DNA from: Candidatus Zhuqueibacterota bacterium
Lineage (GTDB): Bacteria > Zhuqueibacterota > Zhuqueibacteria > Residuimicrobiales > Oceaniaggregativiventaceae
Reading direction: 5' to 3'
Assembly: GCA_014728115.1 (NCBI GenBank)
Contig: WJME01000272.1
Location: 25,782 to 89,781, forward strand
Length of the DNA stretch: 64,000 bases
Shown here in pieces: positions 54,162 through 61,922 of the stretch (positions are counted from its first letter, which is position 1; every line of letters begins with the position of its first letter). A program made the translations under genes and the position numbers. Below the pieces are notes generated by a model. It was given only the letters and a program-made list of their open reading frames with translations. It made no database searches and was not told the DNA's origin.

Positions 54162-54190
54162 GCAATCGTTTTGGGCAAACGATTGCATAA
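54162..54190 (-). promoter_or_regulatory. LacI-type operator with inverted repeat before the symporter
   Basis: GCAAACGATTGC at 54175-54186 with the 17-nt context identical to 42356-42372. The neighbouring GCAATCGTTT (54162-54171) makes a perfect 10-bp inverted repeat with AAACGATTGC (54177-54186). On the reverse strand TATATTAT lies directly before it, so the operator sits at a likely transcription start. Confidence 0.7.
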
Positions 54191-54320
54191 TATAGCAAAA
54201 AAATATCGGTATAAAACCGGTATAGAACAACACATGATGCACTATTTAAAATGGCAGTGCCATCTGAATCCAAAACTCTGTCTTGAATATAAGCACCTGA
54301 ATAAAGGATGTCAAATCCTT

Positions 54321-54363
54321 TTTTTTAAAAAAAGGCGGAACCAGCGCTTTCACCGGTTCCGCC
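54321..54363 (-). terminator. Rho-independent terminator of the lysine operon
   Basis: On the reverse strand GGCGGAACC pairs with GGTTCCGCC (9 bp, 54334-54342 with 54355-54363) and is followed by TTTTTTT; it lies 35 bp after the dapD stop codon. Confidence 0.9.
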
Positions 54364-54397
54364 CTCAACGGAGGGACTCTTGTCCCCAAAAGAACTC

Positions 54398-55231
54398 CTA
54401 ACGCAAAGCCTCTTCGAGGGCTGTCGCCCGGTCGGTCTTTGCATCTCGATATTTCACGATCATCGCACACTGTATTTGCAGATTTTCCTGATCGGCAAAA
54501 GCCGATTTTTTTAGCGGCCGTGTTCCCGGTACCACGACAGCACGTTCCGGGATGGTCAGGGGAGCATCTGCTGAGGCTCTCAGGACGGTCTCGTTGACGA
54601 GATCGTAAACCGGAATAGAGCGCGTCAGCAATGTTCCTGCCCCTATGACCGCCCCCTTTTTGATGATCGTCCCTTCATAGACACCACAATTGCCACCGAT
54701 GAGAACATCATCCTCGATAATGACGGGCATGGCGCCGACCGGTTCCAATACTCCACCGATTTGTGCGGCTGCACTCAGATGGACATGTGCACCGATCTGC
54801 GCGCAAGACCCGACCAGAGCGTGTGAATCGATCATCGAACCCTTGCCGACATAGGCTCCCACATTGACATAGGCTGGTGGCATCATCACGACCCCCGCAG
54901 CAAGATACGAGCCTGTCCGCACGCTTGACCCACCCGGTACGATGCGCACGCGATCAGAGATCTCGACCGGATGCAGCGGATACGTGTGTTTATCGAAAAA
55001 TCGAAAAGATGAATTCAATGAATAGTCCTTGAATTCACCATGACGAAATCCCAGCAAAATGCCTTTTTTCACCCATCCGTTCACGATCCATTGGCCCTCT
55101 TTATATTCAGCCGCACGGATTCTTCCCTGGTTCAACTCTGTGATAAATCTGGCAAATAGCTCAGCAAAAGCCTGAGAATCCACCTCTTTCTGATCGTAAA
55201 ACTGTAAAATTCTTTCGCGCAATGTTTGCAC
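54398..55231 (-). CDS. dapD: 2,3,4,5-tetrahydropyridine-2,6-dicarboxylate N-succinyltransferase
   Basis: A 277-residue cytoplasmic acyltransferase of the succinylase DAP branch: it transfers succinyl from succinyl-CoA to tetrahydrodipicolinate. The N-terminal helical domain ([15 protein letters not shown]) is followed by left-handed beta-helix hexapeptide repeats ([48 protein letters not shown]) and the closing IVKYRD region. Length matches typical DapD (~274). Last gene of the operon, 10 bp after dapA and just before the terminator. The presence of DapD implies that the M20 enzyme at the operon head is the desuccinylase. Confidence 0.96.
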   Translation of the reverse strand: MQTLRERILQFYDQKEVDSQAFAELFARFITELNQGRIRAAEYKEGQWIVNGWVKKGILLGFRHGEFKDYSLNSSFRFFDKHTYPLHPVEISDRVRIVPGGSSVRTGSYLAAGVVMMPPAYVNVGAYVGKGSMIDSHALVGSCAQIGAHVHLSAAAQIGGVLEPVGAMPVIIEDDVLIGGNCGVYEGTIIKKGAVIGAGTLLTRSIPVYDLVNETVLRASADAPLTIPERAVVVPGTRPLKKSAFADQENLQIQCAMIVKYRDAKTDRATALEEALR

Positions 55232-55241
55232 ATCATTCTCC

Positions 55242-56132
55242 TTATGGCAATAGATCCAAAGATTTCAAAATATCAGCCAAATATTCACGCGTTTCTCTTT
55301 TGCTGGGAACCAGAGGCAACCGAAAGTTCGCTTCTATTTTACCCATCAGTTCCAGAGCGGTTTTCACAGGAATGGGATTGGACTCGATAAAATTGGCATT
55401 CATCAAAGGCAACAAGCGGTGATGAATCTGCTGCGCTTTTTGCCAGTCATTCTTCAGTGCAGCATGGACCATCTCGTTCAAAGCTTTCGGTGTTTCGTTG
55501 GCAATGACCGAGATCACACCATCTCCTCCCACGGAAATCAGGGGCAGCGTAAGGGCATCATCGCCCGAGAGTACCAGAAATCCTTCAGGACAGGTGCGCA
55601 AAATTTCCATAATCTGAGCCATATCACCACTCGCTTCTTTGACACCGATGATATTGGGAATTTCTGCCAGTCGAACGATGATTTCCGGACCGATGTTGCT
55701 GCCTGTTCGTCCCGGCACATTGTAAACGATCACCGGCAAGGATACGGATTCAGCGATGGCTTTATAATGCTGAAAAAAGCCTTCCTGCGTCGGTTTATTA
55801 TAATAGGGAGCCACCGACAAAATGGCACTGGCACCGACCGATTCGGCATGTTTGGACAATGAAACAGCCTCTTTTGTCGCATTACTTCCCGCACCGCATA
55901 AAATTGGCACGCGACCCTTGGCTTGTTCTATAATAACATCCATGACCTGATGATGCTCATCATGCGAAAGCGTGGCACTTTCACCGGTGGTCCCGGCGGC
56001 CAGGATGACATCGGTGCCTTGCTCGATTTGCCAGTCTACCAAAGACCTCAGGGTCTTTTCATCGATCCGCCCGTCAGAATGAAAGGGAGTCACCAGGGCT
56101 ACTGTCGTTCCTCTAAAGGCATTTACGTCCAT
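55242..56132 (-). CDS. dapA: 4-hydroxy-tetrahydrodipicolinate synthase
   Basis: A 296-residue TIM-barrel aldolase that condenses pyruvate with aspartate-semialdehyde. Signatures: [16 protein letters not shown] near the start, [11 protein letters not shown], the Tyr-containing VYNVPGRTG, the Schiff-base Lys in IGVKEASGD, and [10 protein letters not shown]. Length equals typical DapA (~292). The ATG at 56132 follows GAGGAAA. It is separated from dapB by 202 bp, the only large gap of the operon, which may hold an internal promoter. Short spacing to dapD (10 bp) indicates coupling. Confidence 0.97.
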   Translation of the reverse strand: MDVNAFRGTTVALVTPFHSDGRIDEKTLRSLVDWQIEQGTDVILAAGTTGESATLSHDEHHQVMDVIIEQAKGRVPILCGAGSNATKEAVSLSKHAESVGASAILSVAPYYNKPTQEGFFQHYKAIAESVSLPVIVYNVPGRTGSNIGPEIIVRLAEIPNIIGVKEASGDMAQIMEILRTCPEGFLVLSGDDALTLPLISVGGDGVISVIANETPKALNEMVHAALKNDWQKAQQIHHRLLPLMNANFIESNPIPVKTALELMGKIEANFRLPLVPSKRETREYLADILKSLDLLP

Positions 56133-56334
56133 GATATTTCCTCTCTATTGAATGATTATATGATTTTTTAGTTTTGATTTCTCTCGCAACATGGAAAAGT
56201 CTCTAAATAACCTCACACCATGACATCATGACTCAAAAAAGGGGTTGGAGAGATTTAAAATATCTGCTTTTCTCTTTGGATCTCTTCAGACCTTGAACGA
56301 TGAGCTTGTAAAAAGCGTAAGGTATACACTATAT

Positions 56335-57084
56335 TCATTGCGGCTTGGCGATTTCTGCTTTTGACAGAAAATCATCCATAAAATCCTGCATGGTAAAGAC
56401 GCCTCGTTTGCCAAGGATCCACTCGGCAGCACGCACGGCGCCATAAGCAAATCCTTCGCGGCCATGCGCCTGATGTTCCAGCGTCACGGAATCGAACGGT
56501 GAATCGAAACCGATACGATGCGTACCGGGCACACGTCCGACCCTGCTGGATGTCACGTGCAGAGCATCCGAAGCAATGGGTTCATGGCTCGTTTCCGTAA
56601 AAATACGGCTCTTTTGCGGCAGATTGTCCACCATCAAATGGGCCAATTGCAAGGCCGTACCGCTGGGACTGTCTGCTTTGCCGGTATGGTGCCATTCATG
56701 CAGAAAAGCATCCACCTCCTTAATGGACCCGAATAATTTCGATGCCTGCTTGACCAACTGTTGGAAAAAATAGACGCCGATCGAAAAATTGGGACTCCAA
56801 ATCATGGTCAGATTTGGAATAGCCATGGCGGTTTCCAGATCCTTGTGCCAGCCTGTTGTTCCCTCTACAATGGGGATATTCAATTCTGCTACAGTTTGCA
56901 GATTTTGCATAACCGTATTCGGCAATGTAAAATCGATCACTGCCTCTGCTCCTTGCAGTTGATCCAAAGATCGCAGCGGTGCGTCAACGTCAAGTGTAGC
57001 AGCAACCTCGTGTGCGCGGTCCCGACAAATTTTCTCCACCATTTTGCCCATGCGGCCATAGCCTAGTATTGCAAATTTTGACAT
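56335..57084 (-). CDS. dapB: 4-hydroxy-tetrahydrodipicolinate reductase
   Basis: A 249-residue NAD(P)H-dependent reductase. Nucleotide-binding ILGYGRMGKMVE at the start; VIDFTLPN and EGTTGW; the catalytic-type HEWHHTGKADSPSGTA segment with the His and Lys used in substrate reduction; RVGRVPGTHRIGFDS. ATG 57084 is chosen over a TTG at 57096 because GAGGAG lies five bases upstream. The start is eight bases after the lysC stop, so the two are translated from one message. Confidence 0.96.
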   Translation of the reverse strand: MSKFAILGYGRMGKMVEKICRDRAHEVAATLDVDAPLRSLDQLQGAEAVIDFTLPNTVMQNLQTVAELNIPIVEGTTGWHKDLETAMAIPNLTMIWSPNFSIGVYFFQQLVKQASKLFGSIKEVDAFLHEWHHTGKADSPSGTALQLAHLMVDNLPQKSRIFTETSHEPIASDALHVTSSRVGRVPGTHRIGFDSPFDSVTLEHQAHGREGFAYGAVRAAEWILGKRGVFTMQDFMDDFLSKAEIAKPQ

Positions 57085-57092
57085 AATTCTCC

Positions 57093-58478
57093 TCAACTAT
57101 CGAATAGGTTAGAATCGAGTTTACCTGTAAAAAACTGATCGTGCAAGCGATTTACCACCGCCTCGATATCTGATTCGTCGACCACAAAGCTAAAATTTAT
57201 TTCCGAGGCGCCTTGAGAAATCTGGTAAATCGTAAACTCGTGCAGCACTTCCAGAATCCTGCCGGAAATCCCCTGCGTTTGGCACAAGGTCTCGCCGACG
57301 AGACAGACAATTGCCTTATCCTGTAAAATATCGACCCGCGAAAATCGCGATAACTCTCTTTGGATCTCCTCCAGCCGCTCTGTATTGTCCACTGTGATAG
57401 AGACACTGACTTCAGATGTTGACACAAGATCCACAGGAGTTTTAAAGCGATCGAAAATTTCAAATATTGAAGCCATGAATCCATGTGCCATGAGCATGCG
57501 GGTAGATGATACCTTGATCACCGTGATTCCTTCTTTATAGGCAATCGATTTGATGACGGTAGGATGATCTGCCTGACGCCTGACATTTGAAATTTCCGTA
57601 CCACTGCACTGGGGATGTTTTGAATTGAGCACAAAGATGGGAATATTACTGTCGATAGCAGGCAACAATGAAGCCGGGTGCATGACTTTGGCTCCAAAAT
57701 AAGCCAGCTCTGCTGCTTCATCAAAGGTCATATAACGAATGCGGTGTGCCTCGGGCACAATCGTGGGGTCTGCCGTGAGAATGCCATCGACATCAGACCA
57801 GATCTCTACATGATCAGCCCGAAGGATGGCACCTGACAGGGTGGCACTAAAATCAGATCCTCCCCGGCCTAACGTCGTTGTACGGCCGAACCCATCACTG
57901 CCGATAAATCCTTGCATAATCGGCACCTGCCCCCTTTTGATCGGCTTTGCCAGTTCTTGTTCCATTCGGGTGCGGATTTCAGGGAGCTGAGGGGTGGCAT
58001 TCCCAAAATTTGAATCGGTAATCATGACGTTGCGGGCATCGACAATTCTTGCACTTACCCCCTGCGTCTTTAGGAAAGCGGTCATCATGTGAATCGACAA
58101 CCATTCACCGGTGCTATACAGGTCATCGAGGATGTGGCGGGGCATGTGACCGGCCTGAATCACAGTTTCAGTCAATGCACGCAGGTGTTTTTCAGTCTCT
58201 TTAAACAGAGTGTCCAGGCCTGAGGTCTCGAGATCCATTCCGAGTTCCAGGGCGATGCGACGATGATACAGAATGATTTTTAAAATGGAATCAAACGCTT
58301 GCGAGCGCAATTTCTGACTGGCCGCAGCACCCATGGCCTTGAGATCATCTGTCGTATCATCCATGGCAGAGAGCACGACCATAGGTTGTTTGGGGAGTTT
58401 ATCGCGTACGAGTCCGGCGACTCGTTGAATACATGAGGCGTCCTGAAGAGAAGATCCGCCGAATTTCATCACTATCAT
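57093..58478 (-). CDS. lysC: Aspartate kinase
   Basis: A 461-residue monofunctional aspartokinase, first committed step from aspartate to the aspartate family. Kinase domain (residues 1-300) opens MKFGGSSLQDA and carries TLGRGGSDFSATL and WSDVDGILTADP; the C-terminal ~150 residues are two ACT domains (TVIKVSSTRMLMAHGFMASI, AIVCLVGETLCQTQGISGRI), which bind lysine or threonine for feedback. Its position in a lysine-riboswitch operon indicates the lysine-specific isozyme. No aspartate-semialdehyde dehydrogenase gene is in this window. Confidence 0.96.
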   Translation of the reverse strand: MIVMKFGGSSLQDASCIQRVAGLVRDKLPKQPMVVLSAMDDTTDDLKAMGAAASQKLRSQAFDSILKIILYHRRIALELGMDLETSGLDTLFKETEKHLRALTETVIQAGHMPRHILDDLYSTGEWLSIHMMTAFLKTQGVSARIVDARNVMITDSNFGNATPQLPEIRTRMEQELAKPIKRGQVPIMQGFIGSDGFGRTTTLGRGGSDFSATLSGAILRADHVEIWSDVDGILTADPTIVPEAHRIRYMTFDEAAELAYFGAKVMHPASLLPAIDSNIPIFVLNSKHPQCSGTEISNVRRQADHPTVIKSIAYKEGITVIKVSSTRMLMAHGFMASIFEIFDRFKTPVDLVSTSEVSVSITVDNTERLEEIQRELSRFSRVDILQDKAIVCLVGETLCQTQGISGRILEVLHEFTIYQISQGASEINFSFVVDESDIEAVVNRLHDQFFTGKLDSNLFDS

Positions 58479-58571
58479 AGTTTCTCAATCCATAAGGCAA
58501 TTCTGGTTTCAGTGGATTAGCAATCCGCGCCCTGTTCGGTTGATAGTCAGGTCCATTCGGCAGAGGAGAGT

Positions 58572-59564
58572 CTATTCTATCAAACGAGACACCAGCTTGA
58601 CATAAAGCTCTGAGGCGCGATCTATTTCCGACAGCATGATTTGTTCTTCGTCCCGGTGTGCATGGTGTATGGAACCGGGTCCCAGCATGAAGACCTGTCC
58701 AAGCGGTCGCAAATGGGCGGCATCGGAACCAAAGGCAACGACCGTAGTTTCGAACCCCTCCATCCGGCCGAGTCGTTGTAGAGGAGATTCGCTCACGATC
58801 TCGATCGTGATTTTATCGTCAGCAGAATCGAGGACCTGTTTTTGCAATTCACTGAGAGAGGTTGCAACGCGAAAAAAGACCAAGGCTTCAGCCTGATCTG
58901 CAATGACATTGGCGGCAACCCCTCCTTGAATTTTTCCCACATTGACAGTGGTATCACCCAATTCAGGATCTGAAGGCCAGCGGGTATTCAGCCAGGTATC
59001 AAAAAGATCAATGAGACGATGCAGGGCAGAATCACCCCGTTCGGGATAGGCTGAATGGCCCGCGATACCGGAACAGGAAACCTTTAGAGATAACACACCT
59101 TTTTGTCCGATTGCCAGCCTGTTTTCTGTGGGTTCACCCAGAATGAGATGCTTGCATCCCAGATCGAGTGTGGCTGCTTTTTTAGCGCCAATAGAGTTGG
59201 TCTCTTCCCCCACCACAAATAACAGTCCAAGATTATGAATATTGCGATCGAACAAACGGTTCGCTGCTTCCATCATGGCCACGATTTGTCCTTTGGCATC
59301 GCAGGCGCCACGGCCGTAAACGATATTTCCCTTGCTGCTAAAGGGTATAAACGGCCCTACCGTATCCAGATGGGTGCAGAGAATCACATCCGGGGTCTGA
59401 TCTGTGGTGGCAATCAAGTTGGCCCGTCCGGATTCTACGTCCTGACGCGTCACATTGAATCCCATTTGCTGTAAAAGAACATCGAGAAAATCGGTCAATT
59501 CATGTTCATTGCCGGTAATAGAGGGAATATTGATCAATTGTTCGAGGACAGGAAGCATGGTCAA
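58572..59564 (-). CDS. dapE: M20-family deacylase, probable succinyl-diaminopimelate desuccinylase
   Basis: A 330-residue dizinc amidohydrolase. Metal ligands: His and Asp in CTHLDTVGPF, Asp in GRGACDAKGQ, catalytic Glu plus ligand in VVGEETNS, the acidic LGEPTEN and the His in SIHHAHRDEE. The lid/dimerisation domain is at ~165-265 (SGIAGHSAYPERGDSALH). Shorter than usual DapE (~375) and near the size of LysK/ArgE-like deacylases, but being first in an operon with dapD supports removal of succinyl from N-succinyl-LL-DAP. GGAGG precedes the ATG. The symbol is inferred from context. No dapC-type aminotransferase or dapF is in view. Confidence 0.8.
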   Translation of the reverse strand: MTMLPVLEQLINIPSITGNEHELTDFLDVLLQQMGFNVTRQDVESGRANLIATTDQTPDVILCTHLDTVGPFIPFSSKGNIVYGRGACDAKGQIVAMMEAANRLFDRNIHNLGLLFVVGEETNSIGAKKAATLDLGCKHLILGEPTENRLAIGQKGVLSLKVSCSGIAGHSAYPERGDSALHRLIDLFDTWLNTRWPSDPELGDTTVNVGKIQGGVAANVIADQAEALVFFRVATSLSELQKQVLDSADDKITIEIVSESPLQRLGRMEGFETTVVAFGSDAAHLRPLGQVFMLGPGSIHHAHRDEEQIMLSEIDRASELYVKLVSRLIE

Positions 59565-59576
59565 CCTCCAATGGGT

Positions 59577-59624
59577 AAAAAAAAATGGCTGACCTGATCC
59601 GCGTGAGAGTGGATTTAATCAACC
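59577..59624 (-). terminator. Riboswitch-controlled attenuator terminator
   Basis: On the reverse strand GGTTGATTAAATCC pairs with GGATCAGGTCAGCC (14 bp with a 2x2 internal loop and three G-U pairs), followed by ATTTTTTTTT. It lies between riboswitch and first gene. The ATTAAAT of its 5' arm can also pair with ATTTAAT of the riboswitch P1, giving the alternative antiterminator. Confidence 0.85.
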
Positions 59625-59643
59625 ATAGAACGTTCTATAATTC

Positions 59644-59822
59644 ATTAAATAGCTCTCCACGGATTCGCTCCGTGACAGTCCAGCAAGTGTTCCCTGCTGG
59701 CCCAACCATCGTCTGTGTGGTGGAACGATGGTTTCGGCTTGATACCCTTTCAATGCAAGCTCTGACAGCGCCACCCGCCTGACTCGCATTTACTCTTGTA
59801 ACAAGCGCCTCTATTTAATTCC
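59644..59822 (-). promoter_or_regulatory. Lysine riboswitch (L box)
   Basis: Reverse strand shows the class hallmarks in order: P1 AATTAAATAGAGGCGC, AAGAGTAAATGCGAG, TTGCATTGAAAGGG, AAGCCGAAACC, the ATGGTTGGGCC junction side, TGGACTGTCACGGA and GGAGAGCTATTTAAT closing P1. P1 strands ATTAAATAG and CTATTTAAT are fully complementary. With bound lysine, P1 forms and the downstream terminator folds, switching off the DAP operon. Confidence 0.93.
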
Positions 59823-59839
59823 CATATTTTATGTTAGAC

Positions 59840-59868
59840 AGTATAATGAATTTTTCAAAAAAATGCAA
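59840..59868 (-). promoter_or_regulatory. Promoter of the lysine operon
   Basis: Reverse strand TTGCAT (59868-59863), 17-bp spacer, TATACT (59845-59840); the start would be near 59833, about ten bases before the riboswitch. Confidence 0.8.
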
Positions 59869-59899
59869 GGGATTATTGCAAATGCATGGGGATATGCAC

Positions 59900-60000
59900 T
59901 GATGCGGGATACTGGATACTGGATTCTGGATACCCGAAACGAATCATTGGGGTAAAGGCTCTGGCAATCCATCACAATTGATTATTTTTATGGGCACATC
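59900..60000. repeat. GGATACTGGA tandem repeat in the divergent spacer
   Basis: GGGATACTGGATACTGGATT plus CTGGATACCCGA at 59904-59936, the same degenerate unit as at 44517. The remainder has no recognised function. Confidence 0.55.
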
Positions 60001-60010
60001 TAATTCAGTC

Positions 60011-60039
60011 TTGATTTTTTACAAAAAAATCCTTATACT
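60011..60039 (+). promoter_or_regulatory. Promoter of asnA
   Basis: TTGATT (60011-60016), 17-bp spacer, TATACT (60034-60039), about 65 bp before the ATG. Confidence 0.7.
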
Positions 60040-60104
60040 CTTTACTTTATTTGGCATCCCTTAAAAATATTTAAATTTTGCAAATCATATAACCGGAGAT
60101 CAAG

Positions 60105-61145
60105 ATGAATCATCAATTCACATATCCGGAGGGATATGCCAGTCCACTCGACATCTTGCAGAATGAAAAAGCGATCAAACTGGTCAAAGACCACTTTGAA
60201 CAGAATCTCTCCAGTGAATTGCGACTGCGCAGAGTGACGGCCCCCTTATTTGTCCTCAAAGGCACAGGGATCAACGATGATCTCAATGGCATCGAGCGCA
60301 AGGTGACGTTTGCCATCCCGAGCATCGACAACCAGGAAGCCGAAGTCGTGAATTCTCTGGCCAAATGGAAGCGACTGGCGCTTGCAGAACTGAATATCCC
60401 TCATGGGTTTGGCTTGTATACAGACATGAATGCGATTCGTCCGGATGAAACCCTGGATGCCACGCATTCCCTTTATGTGGATCAATGGGACTGGGAGTTG
60501 GTCATCAACGAAAAAGAGCGCCATATCAGTTTTTTAAAAAAGGTCGTGCAAAAAATTTATGAAGTTTTGAAACGGACCGAATTCGTCGTGTATGAACAAT
60601 TCGGTATCGAACCGGTTTTACCAGACAATATCGTATTCATCCACAGTGAAGATTTGTTAAAACGGTATCCCCATCTCTCGGTCGAAGAACGGGAACGCAA
60701 AGCAGCCAAGCGTCATGGAGCGATTTTCATCATGGGAATCGGGGCTCCTCTCAGCAACGGCGAACCTCACGACAGCCGCGCCCCTGATTATGATGACTGG
60801 ATCACCCATAATTCGGATGGACGACAGGGATTGAACGGAGATCTCATTTTATGGAATCCGGTGTTGCAGTGCGCGTTCGAAATTTCGTCTATGGGGATCC
60901 GAGTGGACAAACACGCCCTGTCCCAACAGCTGGAAGCGACGAATACAACGGACCGCAAAGAACTCTATTTTCACAAAAAATTGTTCAATGACGAATTGCC
61001 TCAAAGTATCGGCGGAGGTATAGGCCAATCGAGATTGGCCATGTTCTTTCTGCGCAAGGCACATATCGGCGAGGTACAATGCAGTCTGTGGCCGGAAGAG
61101 ATCAAAAAAGAGTGTTCCGACAGAAACATTTTTCTCCTGGAATAA
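60105..61145 (+). CDS. asnA: Aspartate-ammonia ligase (asparagine synthetase A)
   Basis: A 346-residue cytoplasmic enzyme making asparagine from aspartate, ammonia and ATP. Typical blocks: RLRRVTAPLFVLKGTGINDD, VVNSLAKWKRLAL, LYTDMNAIRPDE, HSLYVDQWDWE, GLNGDLILWNPVL, FEISSMGIRVD and the class II synthetase-like GGGIGQSRLAMFFL. Length is close to E. coli AsnA (330). CGGAG lies before the ATG. It shares aspartate as substrate with the divergent lysine operon. A GGCCCGG/CCGGGCC hairpin at 61166-61196 follows and may terminate it. Confidence 0.97.
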   Translation: MNHQFTYPEGYASPLDILQNEKAIKLVKDHFEQNLSSELRLRRVTAPLFVLKGTGINDDLNGIERKVTFAIPSIDNQEAEVVNSLAKWKRLALAELNIPHGFGLYTDMNAIRPDETLDATHSLYVDQWDWELVINEKERHISFLKKVVQKIYEVLKRTEFVVYEQFGIEPVLPDNIVFIHSEDLLKRYPHLSVEERERKAAKRHGAIFIMGIGAPLSNGEPHDSRAPDYDDWITHNSDGRQGLNGDLILWNPVLQCAFEISSMGIRVDKHALSQQLEATNTTDRKELYFHKKLFNDELPQSIGGGIGQSRLAMFFLRKAHIGEVQCSLWPEEIKKECSDRNIFLLE

Positions 61146-61467
61146 ACGTCAAGCCCATCTCTGTAGGCCCGGAACCGTCACTATCGCGGCCGGGCCCCCA
61201 AAATCATCATTGAAAACCTACCAAAGAGTGCCTTTCTTTTTTTTCCTCATTTTTCTCTCTCTGCGTTCCTTTGTATCCTCACCGCCACTGCGTTGGATTT
61301 TTAATGATCACCCCCCACAGCTCGTCTCTTCAAGCAGAGAGGCGAGAGAGAAAAATAGAGGCAGCACTGGGTTCCTTTTTCAAAAACGCAGGATTCCGAA
61401 AAAATGCGCTTTTTTCAATCCTTTTGCTTGCAAATGGCCACGATTCTTTTTATTATTTATCATGAGG
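61146..61467. other. Spacer with dispersed motif and promoter
   Basis: Holds the hairpin after asnA, a CTCTCTGCGTTCCTTTGTAT motif at 61256-61275 (class also at 9250 and 38924), and a promoter for the next gene: TTGCAA (61428-61433), 17-bp spacer, TATTAT (61451-61456). Confidence 0.6.
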
Positions 61468-61479
61468 GCAATCGTTTGC
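61468..61479. promoter_or_regulatory. LacI-type operator over the transcription start
   Basis: GCAATCGTTTGC, the reverse complement of the palindrome at 42357 and 54175. It starts 11 bases after the -10 box, a typical blocking position for a LacI-family repressor. Confidence 0.75.
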
Positions 61480-61522
61480 TTCCCTAAATCACCCAGTATT
61501 CTCGTAGCTTGAGGACCATACC

Positions 61523-61922
61523 ATGATGACCAAGACCAACCTGATGTCTATCTGCATCTGTTTTATTGTTACGATAGCCTGGACTCTGGAAAAACAAGAG
61601 TCGTTTATTTTCCCCTTGCAAGAAAAGCACGTGCACGGCAGCAGTATCGTCGAATTGAGCAATGGGGATCTTTTGGCGTGCTGGTTTTACGGATCCGGGG
61701 AACGAACAGCCAATGATGTTCTTGTTCAGGGCGCACGTCTGAAAAAAGGAGATTCACGATGGAGCCCAGTTTTTCTTATGGCAGATACCCCAAACCTGCC
61801 GGACTGCAATCCGGTTTTATATGTCGACAACTCTGACAAGCTCTGGCTGTTTTGGATCGCCGTCCAGGCAAAAGGCTGGGAAAACTCTGTCCTCAAATAC
61901 CGCACCTCCACAAATTATCTAG
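61523..61922 (+). pseudogene. Sialidase-family gene truncated by an IS element
   Basis: The intact 5' part encodes a short hydrophobic leader, then HVHGSSIVELSNGDLLACWF, YGSGERTANDV, NPVLYVDNSDKLWLFWIAVQ and LKYRTSTNYL, a typical start of FCB/planctomycete sialidase-family propellers. After about 133 residues the frame runs into the left end of an IS1634-type element and stops at 62036-62038 within it. The missing part would be ~250 residues. GAGGA precedes the ATG, and promoter and operator are intact, so the inactivation seems recent. The rest of the gene may lie just beyond the window's right end. Confidence 0.85.
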
